From assembly GCA_003166865.1 (NCBI GenBank), contig PMUP01000057.1, positions 131,831 to 195,830 on the forward strand: 64,000 nucleotides of DNA, given 5' to 3'. This DNA is from Bryobacterales bacterium (GTDB lineage: Bacteria > Acidobacteriota > Terriglobia > Bryobacterales > Bryobacteraceae). A program made the translations under genes and the position numbers. The notes beneath the pieces are model-generated. The model had not been told where the DNA came from and did not search any database. It was given only the letters and a program-made list of their open reading frames with translations. Shown here one piece after another: positions 32,779-43,600 of the stretch (positions are counted from its first letter, which is position 1; each line of letters opens with the position of its first letter).

Positions 32779-34800
32779 ATGAATTTACCGATCGAATTCG
32801 ACCGCCCGGTGTGCGGCGATCTGGGCGAGGCGTGCTCGCGCGAATGGTTGGAAACGAACGGTATCGGCGGATTTGCCTGCTCCACAATCGCGGGGATGAA
32901 TACGCGGCGTTATCATGCGCTGCTGACCGCTGCTACTCGGCCTCCGGTGGGGCGCGTCGTGCTTCTTTCAAAGCTGGAAGAGACGCTGGTGATCGGCGAA
33001 CAACGCTTTGAGCTGAGCGTGAATCAGTATACTGGCGCGGTTCCTCATATTGGTATGGTGCACCCGCGTGGCTACGAATACCTGGGAAGCTTCCGGCTTG
33101 ACCCGTTTCCCCGGTTCCGCTACCGCTGCGGCGATCTCCAACTGGAGAAGGCTGTGTTTCTGGTCCACGGCGAAAACACCGTGGTGATTCAATATGAGCT
33201 GTTGGGCGATCGGCGCGGCCGGCTCTGCGGGCTGGAGATTCGCCCGCTGATTGCGTTTCGCGATTTTCACAGCCTAACACATGCGAACGATGCTATCCGC
33301 CGCGACGTCCGGAGCCGCACCGGTCTCGCGGCCATCACACCTTATCCGGATCTGCCGAGCCTCTACTTCGCGCACAACGCGGAGTCCCTTGACACGTCGG
33401 GATTCTGGTTTCGAAACTTCGAATATGAGCGCGAGCAAGAGCGCGGCCTGGATGCGGTTGAAGATCTTTACAGTCCGTTCTTGCTGCGCTTCGATCTGGC
33501 GGAGAACTCGTCGGCCACGATAATAGCCTCTACATCAGAGCATGCGGCGGTGGCAGCGCATCCGCTCCAGGAACAGGAAATCCAACGACGCGCGCACATT
33601 GTTCACGGTGCGCCGGCCGAGGACGCATTTGCCAAGCTCCTAACCGCGGCGGCGGACCAGTTCATTGTTGCCCGTGACGATCGAACGTCGGTGATCGCGG
33701 GCTACCCCTGGTTCGCCGATTGGGGCCGAGACACGATGATCTCGCTGTCCGGCCTGACGCTAGTCACCGGTCGCTTTGAAGAGGCGCGAAATATTTTGCG
33801 CGAGTTCGCCGGGAACATCGATCATGGTATGCTCCCGAATCGTTTCCCGGATTCTGGCGAGAACCCGGAGTACAACACCGTGGACGCGACGCTCTGGATG
33901 TTCCACGCTGTTCATGAGTTCCTCCGGTACACGGGCGACTACGATTTCGTCCGCGCCGAGCTCTACCAACCGCTGGCCGGCATCATCGCGTGGCACGAGC
34001 GGGGAACGCGCTACGGGATTCATCTTGACTCCGACGGACTGCTCCACGGCGGCGAGCCTGGCACGCAACTTACCTGGATGGACGTGAAAGTGGGCGATTG
34101 GGTGGTGACCCCTCGCGAAGGTAAAGCGGTAGAGATTCAAGCGCTCTGGCACAACGCGCTGTGCGTGATGGCGCGGCTCTCCCTGGTATTCAACAAGTAC
34201 GCGGAATCCAGCCACTATACGTCGCTTGCCGAGCGGACCCGCGCGCGCTTCGCCCAGGTATTCTGGAACGAAAGCGCCGGCTGCCTCCATGATGTTGTCT
34301 CCAGCGATGGAGCCGATAGCTCCATTCGCCCCAACCAGATTTTCGCGGTCAGCCTGCCGTATCCACTGCTTTCAAACGATCAAGCCCTGCGCGTGGTCGA
34401 GATGGTGGAGTGGGAGCTGCTAACGCCGTTTGGTTTGCGAACGCTCTCGCCGCGCGATCCACGCTATCGGGGCCGCTATGACGGCGATCCGCGCAGCCGC
34501 GATGGCGCGTATCATCAGGGCACGGTCTGGCCCTGGTTGCTGGGGCCGTTCTTGTCAGCGTATGTAAAGGTGCACGGGCGCACCGAAGAAGCGCGCCGTC
34601 GAGCGGATCAATTTCTCGATCCGTTGCGCGCGCACCTTTGGCAAGCTGGTCTGGGCCAGATCTCGGAAGTGTTCGATGGTGACGCGCCGCATCGGCCCGG
34701 CGGCTGTTTCGCGCAGGCTTGGAGCGTTGCGGAAGTACTGCGCACCTACATCGAGGATGCCAAGGACCTGCAACCAGCTTTCACGCTGGGCAACACTTAG
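32779..34800 (+). CDS. Glycogen debranching enzyme family (GDE_C/amylo-alpha-1,6-glucosidase)
   Basis: A 673-residue glycoside hydrolase with an N-terminal beta-sandwich (GDE_N, about 1-260; WLETNGIGGFACSTIAGMNT) and a C-terminal (alpha/alpha)6 barrel. Characteristic parts are SVIAGYPWFADWGRDTMISL, NRFPDSGENPEYNTVDATLW, GEPGTQLTWMDVKVGDWVVT and GAYHQGTVWPWLLGPF. Such enzymes remove alpha-1,6 branches of glycogen or related glucans. The acids in WGRDTM and TWMD are the likely catalytic region. It stands alone, divergent from the P460 gene. Another carbohydrate enzyme of this fold is at 53868-56477. Confidence 0.92.
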   Translation: MNLPIEFDRPVCGDLGEACSREWLETNGIGGFACSTIAGMNTRRYHALLTAATRPPVGRVVLLSKLEETLVIGEQRFELSVNQYTGAVPHIGMVHPRGYEYLGSFRLDPFPRFRYRCGDLQLEKAVFLVHGENTVVIQYELLGDRRGRLCGLEIRPLIAFRDFHSLTHANDAIRRDVRSRTGLAAITPYPDLPSLYFAHNAESLDTSGFWFRNFEYEREQERGLDAVEDLYSPFLLRFDLAENSSATIIASTSEHAAVAAHPLQEQEIQRRAHIVHGAPAEDAFAKLLTAAADQFIVARDDRTSVIAGYPWFADWGRDTMISLSGLTLVTGRFEEARNILREFAGNIDHGMLPNRFPDSGENPEYNTVDATLWMFHAVHEFLRYTGDYDFVRAELYQPLAGIIAWHERGTRYGIHLDSDGLLHGGEPGTQLTWMDVKVGDWVVTPREGKAVEIQALWHNALCVMARLSLVFNKYAESSHYTSLAERTRARFAQVFWNESAGCLHDVVSSDGADSSIRPNQIFAVSLPYPLLSNDQALRVVEMVEWELLTPFGLRTLSPRDPRYRGRYDGDPRSRDGAYHQGTVWPWLLGPFLSAYVKVHGRTEEARRRADQFLDPLRAHLWQAGLGQISEVFDGDAPHRPGGCFAQAWSVAEVLRTYIEDAKDLQPAFTLGNT

Positions 34801-34899
34801 TTCCCCGGATCGCGAAACGATGTAACCACGTGGCGCTGGCTCGCGTCTGTTCACCAATCTTTTGTCTTAGAGTGGGGGCGGGAGCGAGGGGCGTGTGTC

Positions 34900-35268
34900 A
34901 TGTTGCGGCGAGGTCTACTCATTTGCTGTTGCGCGGCTTGGATACTGCCAGCGCAGGCCCCAACGCAAACTGATGACGAGCAAGTCTACGATCTCGGGCC
35001 CGGCGTTTCTCCCCCGCGGGTCATCAAACAAACAAGTCCTCAGTATCCAAACGGCCGGGGCGTGCGAGCCAGCGGCTCGGTGCTTATCGGGCTCATCGTA
35101 AGCTCGCAAGGTCTACCGAAGGACCCGCACATCCTGAAAAGCCTGGACAAGGATCTAGACCAAAGCGCGATCGAAGCCGTGAAACAATGGCGCTTTGCAC
35201 CGGCGCAGAAGGACGGCAAGGCCATCGCGGTGCGAGTCAGCTTACAGATTGAATTTCACTCGATGTGA
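34900..35268 (+). CDS. TonB C-terminal-domain protein, secreted
   Basis: A 122-residue protein with a signal peptide (MLRRGLLICCCAAWILPAQA, 1-20) and a TonB_C domain: VIKQTSPQYPNGRGVRASGS, then LIVSSQGLPKDPHILKSL and SAIEAVKQWRFAPAQKDGKA. It lacks the membrane anchor and proline-rich spacer of a full TonB, so it may be a periplasmic or outer-membrane adaptor. It is convergent with the beta-barrel gene, with one base between. Confidence 0.85.
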   Translation: MLRRGLLICCCAAWILPAQAPTQTDDEQVYDLGPGVSPPRVIKQTSPQYPNGRGVRASGSVLIGLIVSSQGLPKDPHILKSLDKDLDQSAIEAVKQWRFAPAQKDGKAIAVRVSLQIEFHSM

Positions 35269-35269
35269 T

Positions 35270-35938
35270 CTAGCGCTCGCCGAAGCTGTAGCCCAACCAG
35301 ACCATGGCTTCCGGCACGGCGTCGCTGCCGAACTGGTTGGTGAGATTGGGCACGTAGTGGAAATCGAATTCCGGGCGGACGAAGATGTGGGTGGTGAGAA
35401 AAATTTGGACGCCAACGCCCACGTGCACTTGGAAATGACTCGCGTTTCCAACCGGCTCAGTGGTAGTAGAGCAGACCGCCGTTCCCACGCATCCGCTCTC
35501 GGTGTAAGCGAAGCTGGTGCGCGCGCCTCCAACGCCGCCTTCCAATTGCAGGGAAACCCGCTTGGTGCTGATGGGCGCGTAGATGCCGTTGACGTCATAG
35601 AACGCCTGGCGGGAGGCTAGGGGACCGTAGGTCTCGCGCGACGGCTGCAGATTGGCCTCGAAACCCACGCCCAGATGTTTGTACAGCATCAGGTCACCGC
35701 CAAAGCCGAGAAAGAAGCCGTCCAGCTTGGGGAGCGACTCGCAGTTGGTGTCCGTAGAATTCGGAGTGCAAGAGCCGAACGCGTTCACCGAGGTGGCATT
35801 GTCTATGCCGCCTGAGTTGGCGCTGTCCCATGCGGTTCCGAATCCAAGATTGATGTCAAACGAGGTTTGGGCGCTGGCTAACGACGCTCCAAACATGAAA
35901 AGGGCTGCCGCGGTGAGACTCCATTTAACAATCGACAT
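35270..35938 (-). CDS. Outer-membrane beta-barrel protein
   Basis: A 222-residue protein with a signal peptide (MSIVKWSLTAAALFMFGASL, cleavage after ASA near 23). The mature part shows alternating hydrophobic strands: DLMLYKHLGVGFEANLQP, RVSLQLEGGVGGARTSF and HVGVGVQIFLTTHIFVRPEF, and ends in a C-terminal strand (MVWLGYSFGER). This is the pattern of a small eight-stranded outer-membrane barrel (OmpW/OmpA-like). The role is unknown. Four cysteines in a loop (SCTPNSTDTNC and GCVGTAVC) may form disulfides. Confidence 0.8.
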   Translation of the reverse strand: MSIVKWSLTAAALFMFGASLASAQTSFDINLGFGTAWDSANSGGIDNATSVNAFGSCTPNSTDTNCESLPKLDGFFLGFGGDLMLYKHLGVGFEANLQPSRETYGPLASRQAFYDVNGIYAPISTKRVSLQLEGGVGGARTSFAYTESGCVGTAVCSTTTEPVGNASHFQVHVGVGVQIFLTTHIFVRPEFDFHYVPNLTNQFGSDAVPEAMVWLGYSFGER

Positions 35939-36071
35939 ATGAGCGGTAGACGGGGCGTATTGGACAGAAGTTTCAAACGTGATTTTCGCGCGGAGCCTTC
36001 TGATGCATACGAAACATTACAAATGCTGGGACTGGCTCCCTCGGCCCTTTAACAGGGCTCACGGTCGCGGT

Positions 36072-37082
36072 TCAGAATCCGCCCTGCGGGCGATAGCCTG
36101 GCCGCGCGCGAACGCGATACTTCTTGCCAACGTCGGTCACGATTTCAACGTTGATCTTGCGGAATCCCTCGTTGGGGTTGGGCTGCGGATAATACGTGAT
36201 GGTGTAGCTGTTGCCGAGATCCTCGCGAATCGACTCGAATGCTTCCACCTGCTTCTGCCAGGTCTTGGCAAAGTACGCCTTGCCGCCAGTGCGCGTGGAA
36301 ATGCGCTTGAAAACATTGCTGGACGTTGGATCTTTCGAAACGTCGTTGGTGGAGATGACATAGATGGGAATGCCATCGTCTTCGGCTACCGCGCGCACAT
36401 CGTCGGGAGCGATCAGGCTGGCGTTGTCCGGCCCGTTCGAAAACACGATGACCACTTTGCGGCCGGGCACCTTGGAGGCATCGCGCAGCGTCAGCAGCAG
36501 GCCGTTGTAGAGCGCCGCGTCGTCGCCCGCCACCGCCTTGCGAAGGCCGAAAATGGCGTCGTTGCGATCGTGCGTGAGAGGTGCGGGCCGCGAAAGATTG
36601 CGGCTGAAAGTGTAGACCGCCACCGAGTCCGCTTTATCCAAGCCGCGCACGAAATCGGCGATAGCGTCGGACGCGTAAACAAATCCGCGGTACATGTAGT
36701 TGCTGGTATCGAAGAGCACGAACACGTTGGTTCCGACGAAAGAGTCGGAGCGAACTTCGGAAGGGTTTATGTCAAGCTCGGCGCCGCCGGCTTGGGTAGA
36801 CGCAACCAGCGGCTGCACCGTGCCATTCTCCAGAACTCGCACGGGCGGTTTGTTGGCCTCTCCGAACGTGTTGATTTTTTGCGCGATGCCGTCCTCGGTG
36901 AGGTGGAAATCGCTGGGTTTCAGTCCGTTGATATAGTGACCCTTGCTGTCGGTGACGGTGAAACTCAACACCACCATGTCGACCTTCACGCGGAAGGTCG
37001 GCCGCTCCTGGGCGAACAGGACCAGGGAAACTGTCAGTAAGGCCGCGGAAGCACCAATGAGTATCCGATGATTGAGCTGCAA
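36072..37082 (-). CDS. VWFA-related acidobacterial secreted protein
   Basis: A 336-residue exported protein with a signal peptide (about 1-24) and a von Willebrand A domain of the kind called VWFA-related Acidobacterial domain (TIGR03436-like). The N-terminal part VKVDMVVLSFTVTDSKGHYI and LKPSDFHLTEDGIAQKI is typical. The metal site reads DTSNY (125-129), so the third residue of the DxSxS motif is tyrosine, a degenerate MIDAS. The end GNSYTITYYPQPNPNEGFRK also fits the family. Such proteins probably act in extracellular adhesion, without known ligands. It is 24 bp downstream of the 1137-residue gene on the same strand. Confidence 0.88.
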   Translation of the reverse strand: MQLNHRILIGASAALLTVSLVLFAQERPTFRVKVDMVVLSFTVTDSKGHYINGLKPSDFHLTEDGIAQKINTFGEANKPPVRVLENGTVQPLVASTQAGGAELDINPSEVRSDSFVGTNVFVLFDTSNYMYRGFVYASDAIADFVRGLDKADSVAVYTFSRNLSRPAPLTHDRNDAIFGLRKAVAGDDAALYNGLLLTLRDASKVPGRKVVIVFSNGPDNASLIAPDDVRAVAEDDGIPIYVISTNDVSKDPTSSNVFKRISTRTGGKAYFAKTWQKQVEAFESIREDLGNSYTITYYPQPNPNEGFRKINVEIVTDVGKKYRVRARPGYRPQGGF

Positions 37083-37106
37083 GACTGCCCTCCGAAAACA
37101 AAGAAA

Positions 37107-40100
37107 CTAAAAACCGGCCGCTGCCGTTACACGTTTGCGCGCTTTCTCGCGGACGTCCTCGCCCACCAGCCGAAGGGAACGCAGCAGCGCGGGCCAGTCC
37201 TCCAAATTGGTGGCAAAGATCCGCTCCACGGTCTGGCGTGTCCAATCCGGAACCAAGACATTGAGTTCGCCCGGCGCCAAATACAACTGGTCGGCCAGAG
37301 CTGCGTAATAGAGCAAGTTCGATTCCCAACTCTCGGCCAGGATCCTGCTGGAATAGCCCATCAGCGTCGGGAACGTCCGGAGGCCGAGCAATTCCGGAGA
37401 GTACGAGTTGGCCAAGGTCGGCTTGGGCGTGCCGAAGGTGCGCGAAATTGCGTCGTAGTTCAGTTGCCGCGGCGACTCAGCGGCCTCCCGGCGGATCTCG
37501 GCCGCGATCGGGCTGTCGGCTGAGTTTGACGAAGATGGATGTCCCGCGGATGGTTGCGCGGTTCCTAGATCGCGCGCAATCGCGAACAACTCCGACGGCA
37601 TCACCGTGTCCAGCGCAGCATTGACGCGCCCCTGCTCCAGCAATTCCCGTATCTGAGCGACACGCGCCGGCATCGCGTATTGGCCCAGCGCATCCAGGAC
37701 AATTTGCCTGCGGCCGGCGTTCAACGCGGACTCCGCAAACAATGTCTCGGCGTAATCCATATGCAGCGCGACCCAGTGCAATTGCGCGGGCGTGACGTTC
37801 CACCAGCGCGGGATAGTCGCGGTAAGCAGGAGCTGCGGAACCAGGTCGCCCCAGATCAGAGCCTGCTCGCGCGAAGGAATCAAGAAGTTTTGTTCGGCCT
37901 CCGCCAGGGCGTAAGGCAGGCTCACCAGCGATCCCACCAGCTTTCCGCCCGCGCTCGAGGGCCACCCGCTTCCGAGCACTTCCGTTTCTTTCCACGTGCC
38001 ATTGGTTCCCTGCAGGCCGATGAAATCATGGCCGCGAACGAACAACGGATTGGTATAGAGGACCTGCGCCCCGGGCGGCGCGTAGTGCACGTAGTTCAAC
38101 CCGATCAAGGTGTCGCGAAGAAACGGCGCCATCAAGCCGCGAACCTCGTCCAGTTTCTTGGGGTCGGCGCCCGCGCGATCGATAAACGCGCGCAGATTAA
38201 GTTTTCGTTCCGCTTCGATATGCTTCTCCGACCAATAGCCGAAACTTAAGGAATTGGTTTCCGCACCGCTCAACGAACTGCGCGGAACCTGAATCTCCGA
38301 AATCCGCGCCGCTGTTTTGGTAAGGAGCGCGCTGTTCACCTTCTCGCCCTTGGCGAGGCCTTGGAGATGATCGACAAGATCGAAAAGTGAGGTGAGGGAA
38401 ATGAGCCGCTGCGCCTCAAAGATCCGAATCATGTCTTCCACCAAATGGTTGTGAGGGTCCGAGGTGTCCGATTGCGCCGTGCCGGCTAGCAGATCGAGCA
38501 TGCGATCCTGAGCCGAAACACCCGCGGGCGAGTTGGTGGCGGCCAGCAGGGTTTGCACGCCTTCGCGTCCTCCGTCGAACACGTCGCCCTCGCTCTTCAC
38601 CTTGCTAAAGCGGGTCAGAATGCTGGCGAGCGGACGGTCACGATCGGCCGGCGCGATCGAGTTCTGCCGGCAAAAAATCTGCCACAGTCCCACCAGGGCT
38701 TCGAGCGTTCCAGCCGCGTCCGAGCGTAATGAAAGATCCCGGATCTGGTTAATATTTCCCGCGGTGTCCAGAAATTGATTGATTGTGTCGCCGGAAATCT
38801 CGGAGGCTTCGGCGAAAATTGGATATTGCGCGCCGAACGCGCGGAACTCGCGCGCCAGCCGGTCGGCGGTCTTGGGATCGAGCGGCGTTTGGCGGTGGCG
38901 GTCCACGTCGCTCAAAGCCATGAAGATCTTCAGCGGCTCATTCTCCACTGCTTTGCGGCAGAGCCCGAACAACGCTTCGATGACGTCGTCAGGTTCCTTC
39001 CAGCTTCCGGCCGCCTGGCTGAGCTTGCTGTCGTACTTTCCGCTGCCGGAGGGGTGTTCAATAAACAGCGTCCGCCAAACATCCAAGCTTCCCGGGATGT
39101 GCGGTTTGCCGTTGGCGTCCAGGCGCAGGCGCGCGGTCAACAGCATCATTTCAGTGTTCGAGCGGAACACCGGCCGCGCGGGGCCGGGGCTGGTTACCTT
39201 GCCGCGGATGGCCGCGTAAAACCGCTTCAGGCGCTCGGGTTCGGTCAGATAGGCTTGAACCGGGCCATTCGCTGGGTTGTTGCTGATGCGCAGCAGCGCG
39301 TCAAAGTAGCTGGCCAGCCATCCGTCATCGCGCATGATGAGGCGCTCGAAGAACGGTCCCGGCTTGTCGGGCGAAGCTCCCACCAGTTCCGCCCAGGCCC
39401 GCTCGGAACGCGCGCCTCCAGGTACCACTGCCCGGCCGTCGCGAACCTGGAACATTCCGCCGTAGAAATCGAGCACATGCGCATACGCGCGAACCCTTTG
39501 CACGGTGGTGTTCTTGCGCAGCTCCTCGGAGGCGGCTGGGTCGAGCTTGGAAAGCCCGAGGTACAAGCGGCACAGCGAGGGGTCGCCGAGGAAGACATCG
39601 ATGAACTCCTGGCCTTGTCGCTCCTTCGCCGACAGCCAGTAATCCTGTGTATAGAGGATCGGAATCTGCGTCGGCTTGTAGTCGTAGCTGAAGGGGCGAT
39701 TGGTGCGGAGGTCCTGCTCCAGCTCAGCCAGCGGGAAACCGGAGTCGATGGTCAGAAAGGCGCGCGTGGCGTTGAGGGTCTCCAGCACCACCTCGCTGCC
39801 GCATCCTCCGCGCATGCGGTAACCCAGCACGCGCAGCAACTCGCCGGTTTGCGACGAATCGCAGGTTTCAATCTTGATCGCGCCGCTGGAATCCGCAAGC
39901 TTTTCCAATTCGCGGGCTTGTGACAAGTAACGGACCACCAGCTTGAGATATTCGGTCTGCTCGAGCATCACGTTGCTCCCGGCGGCCTGATAACCGTTCG
40001 TGACGATGTTGCGCGCCAGCGCTGGGAGAATGTCTTCGGGAGACATCTCGGGCGCCAGCGCCGCCATGCGGGAGAAGGAACGCAGGGGTCCAGGGATCGC

Positions 40101-40520
40101 GATAGTCTGGCGCTTTTCCGGAACGAGAGCGGCGCTTTGGGGAAATGTGAAATCGCGGCCACCCGCGGTCCGATAATCCTCCAGGTGGCGCTGCGCGCGA
40201 TCGCGATCTCCGGCGATCAGATCCAGGAGCACTAGGCGCCGGGCCGCGAACTCACGTTGCTCGCCACCAGCGCCATCCCAAACTTTCTGGTAGGCGTCGC
40301 GGGCGGCGGGGTCGCGATGGCGGTCCAGAAATTCGGCATAGGCGAGCTTGGCATCCACTCCACCGTCTTGCGCGGCGCGTTGCAGGTAGTCGCGCGCTTC
40401 GGCGGCCTCCCCTTTGCTCTCCATCTGCCATGCGCGGGCGGTGAAGTCTTCCGCCGCCGCCGCAATATTAACGCAATAAACGCTAATAAAAGTAATGAAT
40501 GCCGTTACGAGGGCTTTCAT
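37107..40520 (-). CDS. Very large secreted protein of unknown function (1137 aa)
   Basis: I recognise no named family. A signal peptide (MKALVTAFITFISVYCVNIA with AAA-AED cleavage) is followed by TPR/Sel1-like helices (about 25-110: ARDYLQRAAQDGGVDAKLAY). The rest is a long helical soluble region with few low-complexity parts, and a C-terminal section with FPTLMGYSSRILAESWESNL and ALADQLYLAPGELNVLVPDW. No enzyme motif is visible. Its stop is 24 bp before the VWA gene, so the two may be co-expressed. The ATG at 40520 was chosen with no alternative near. Confidence 0.8.
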   Translation of the reverse strand: MKALVTAFITFISVYCVNIAAAAEDFTARAWQMESKGEAAEARDYLQRAAQDGGVDAKLAYAEFLDRHRDPAARDAYQKVWDGAGGEQREFAARRLVLLDLIAGDRDRAQRHLEDYRTAGGRDFTFPQSAALVPEKRQTIAIPGPLRSFSRMAALAPEMSPEDILPALARNIVTNGYQAAGSNVMLEQTEYLKLVVRYLSQARELEKLADSSGAIKIETCDSSQTGELLRVLGYRMRGGCGSEVVLETLNATRAFLTIDSGFPLAELEQDLRTNRPFSYDYKPTQIPILYTQDYWLSAKERQGQEFIDVFLGDPSLCRLYLGLSKLDPAASEELRKNTTVQRVRAYAHVLDFYGGMFQVRDGRAVVPGGARSERAWAELVGASPDKPGPFFERLIMRDDGWLASYFDALLRISNNPANGPVQAYLTEPERLKRFYAAIRGKVTSPGPARPVFRSNTEMMLLTARLRLDANGKPHIPGSLDVWRTLFIEHPSGSGKYDSKLSQAAGSWKEPDDVIEALFGLCRKAVENEPLKIFMALSDVDRHRQTPLDPKTADRLAREFRAFGAQYPIFAEASEISGDTINQFLDTAGNINQIRDLSLRSDAAGTLEALVGLWQIFCRQNSIAPADRDRPLASILTRFSKVKSEGDVFDGGREGVQTLLAATNSPAGVSAQDRMLDLLAGTAQSDTSDPHNHLVEDMIRIFEAQRLISLTSLFDLVDHLQGLAKGEKVNSALLTKTAARISEIQVPRSSLSGAETNSLSFGYWSEKHIEAERKLNLRAFIDRAGADPKKLDEVRGLMAPFLRDTLIGLNYVHYAPPGAQVLYTNPLFVRGHDFIGLQGTNGTWKETEVLGSGWPSSAGGKLVGSLVSLPYALAEAEQNFLIPSREQALIWGDLVPQLLLTATIPRWWNVTPAQLHWVALHMDYAETLFAESALNAGRRQIVLDALGQYAMPARVAQIRELLEQGRVNAALDTVMPSELFAIARDLGTAQPSAGHPSSSNSADSPIAAEIRREAAESPRQLNYDAISRTFGTPKPTLANSYSPELLGLRTFPTLMGYSSRILAESWESNLLYYAALADQLYLAPGELNVLVPDWTRQTVERIFATNLEDWPALLRSLRLVGEDVREKARKRVTAAAGF

Positions 40521-40655
40521 GGAGGGTATGTTCCTTTCCCGTCCCGATCTCCACTCATCCGCGCGTCCAACCGATTCGTACCTGGCGCGCTCTTGGCTAA
40601 TTACTGTATCACTGGCAATGCTGTGCCCGCTTGGAGGACCTTAGCGTGAGGACCA

Positions 40656-43600
40656 CTACTTGCGGCTGCTCGCCGGTGTCTCCAGCTTGGTCTTGTCCGG
40701 ATACTTCGGCCGCGCCGGGACCGGTGGGGAATTCTTCAATTGCTGGTTGATCAGCTCGATGGCCTTTTCGAGCTGTGGATCGTGCCCGCTCACTTCCAAA
40801 TCGGGCCGCTGCTCTACCAGGTAATCCGGATCCACGCCATGGTTCTCGACGATCCAATTGCCGCCCTTTTCCAACGACCAGAAAGCGAACTCGGGAGCCG
40901 TAACGGTGCCGCCATCCATCAGCGGAATGCTGCTGGAAATGCCGACCAAGCCTCCCCACGTCCGCGTGCCCACCACCGGCCCGATCTTTTCCTGCTGGAA
41001 ATACCACGGAAACGCGTCGCCGCCCGAGCCCGCCAGTTCGTTCACGATCATGACCTTCGGGCCGGTAATCCCGGTGGGCAGCGGGATGTCGCGCCCTTCG
41101 CGAAAAGCCAGCAGGTTCAGCCTGCGCCGCTGCAGTTTCTCCGTGAAGAAGTCCGGAATAAAGCCGCCGCGGTTGTAACGCTCGTCCACGATCAGCGCCT
41201 CCATCGCGTTCTGGCCGACGAGGTACTTGTCGAATGCCTGGATGCCCTCAATCGCCGTGTTCGGAACGTGCATGTACGCCACGCGCCCGTTTGTCATCTT
41301 CTTGACGATCTCGCGGCGCGACTCGACCCAGTCGTAGTAGCGCAGGCCGTTTTCGCTGCCGGCGGCCTGGACCGAAATCTCCCAGGCGCCTTGGTCGGAC
41401 GGCTTATCGTTGATCTTCAGTGTCACCACGCGGTCCGCCAGATTCTGGAAGAAAGAGTAGGGATTGGCGGGCGCGCGCACCGCCGATCCGTTCACCGCGA
41501 TCAAGTAGTCGCCTTCGGCGATCTTGAGTCCCGGTTCCGTGAGCGGCGAACGCGTCTCGGGGTTCCAGTTCTCACCCCGGTAGATCTTGGCCAGCTTGTA
41601 AAAACCCTGGTCGGCTTCGAAATCCACACCCAGGAGACCCACACCGATATGCTTGGCCTGGGGAAGGTCGCCGCCGCTCACGTAAGTGTGGGACGTGGAA
41701 AGCTCCGCGATCATCTCGCCAATGATGTAATTCAAATCGTCGCGGTGCGCCACCCAGGGCAGCAGAGCCTCATAGCGCGCGCCGATCTTCTTCCAGTCCA
41801 CGCCGCCCATGGCCGGGTCCCAGTAGAAATCCCGCTCCACGCGCCAAGCTTCATGGAAGATCTCCTTCCACTCCTCGCGCGGTTCAATGCGCACCTGCAA
41901 GGCGGCCAGGTTCAGCTTTCCATCTCCCGGTTTCTTGCCCGGCTGCGCTTCAGTGATGCCGTAGTCGTCCCCTGCCTTGTAAAGAAATTTGGCGCCGGCC
42001 TTATCGAGATCGTAGGCGTCGATGCCTAGCAGGGCGACCTTGTCTTCCCGCTTCTGCAAGTCATACATGTGCAGTGTGCCTTGGGGCGGCTGCGGACCGG
42101 GCTGGCCGTTTAGCGTGGACTCGATCGGCCTTGAAATATAGAAGAGCTTGCCCTTGCGCGCTTCCAGGCGCCCGAGGTTGCCGGAAGGGATCGGCACTGC
42201 GGCAATCCGCGTGCCCAATCCGTCGAGATCGATCTGGACGGGCTTCACCTCGTCGGCCTTGGCGTCGGGCTTCTTCTCATCTTTGGCGGTTTCGTCCTGT
42301 TTGCCATCGGCTGGCTTGGCTTCGTCTTTCTTGGCCTCGTCTTTTTTGGCGGCGTCTTTCTCGTCGTCGCTCTGCGGTGCGAAGGGCGAAGCTTCACCGG
42401 CTTTCAGTACGAGCGCGAAAATCCCGTCGGTATTGTAGTAGTTGAATCGCTGGTCGAAATTGCCGGCACTGGGATAGAAGAACCGCGAGGAGATAAAAAA
42501 CAGATACTTGCCTCCGGAGTCGAAAACCGGTTCGGAGTCGTTGTAGAAACCGTCTGTTACTTGCGTAGCTTTCTTCGCGTCGAGCGAATAGAGATAGATG
42601 GAATCGGACTGATTGTCGCCGGTCTTGAGGTAGGCCATCCACTTGCTGTCCGGGGACCAGCCGACGTGCCTGTTGCCGCGGAATACGGCCGTATCCACCA
42701 GCACCGGCTGTTTCTGCTCAATATCTACGTAGTAGAGGCGGAGTTTTTTATCCCACCACGCCACCTTCTTGCTGTCCGGCGACCAAATCGGCTCGTAGCG
42801 ATAGCAGTTTCCGTCGCTGGTCACGCGCACTTCGTCACCACCCGTCTGCGGGCGCAGGTACAGCTCGAATTCGCCCGAGCGGTCGGAAAAATAGGTGATC
42901 CACTTTCCATCCGGCGACCATGCCGGGTCCCGTTCGTGGACTCCGGTGGAGTCGGTCAGGTTGCGGATGGCCCCCTTCTCGGCGGGAATGGTGAAGATGT
43001 CACCGCGCGCTTCAACCACCGCGCGCACGCCCGTAGGTGAGATGCCAAAACCCCGGATGCTCCCCGACACCGTTTTGATTTCCGGCCGCGCCGTGATCAG
43101 GTCTCCCGCCACCTCGATCGGCACGTCCTTCGGCTTCGACCCGGGCTTCAGATCCAGCACGTGCAGCGTGCCCCCGTTCTCGTAGACGATCGCGCCGGCG
43201 TTGAGGCTGGGCCATTTGATGTCGTACTCGGCGTAGTTGGTCAGTTTCTCGGTGCGCTTGGACTCCAGGTCATAGCGGAACAGGTTCATGGTGCCGTCGC
43301 GGTCGGAGATGAAATAAATGGCATTTCCCGACCACATCGGAAACTGGTCGAGCGCGCCCGATCGCGGCAGTTCCTCGTACGTGTTCTTCTTGAGGTCGTA
43401 AATTCCGATGTAGTTGAACCATCCGCCACGGTATCGTTTCCAGGTGCGGAATTCCTGCGAGGTCGGGTTGTAGGCGATCTTCTGCCCATCCGGCGAAAAG
43501 CTGGTGAGGCTGGCGCGGGGCACCGGCAGCACTTGCTCCATCCCGCCCTCCAGCGGAACGGTATAGATCCGGCTTGGCACCGCGCCGCCGCGACTCGATC

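Noticed and set aside
35979..37040. Plus-strand open frame opposite the VWA gene
   Set aside because: Antisense to a family-typical VWA protein; no recognisable motifs.
38775..39923. Long plus-strand open frame inside the 1137-residue gene region
   Set aside because: No domain or start signal. The minus-strand gene is continuous with a signal peptide; the plus frame is a shadow.
40740..42029. Long plus-strand open frame inside the tricorn-like gene
   Set aside because: Antisense to a well-supported protease with PDZ and S41 motifs.
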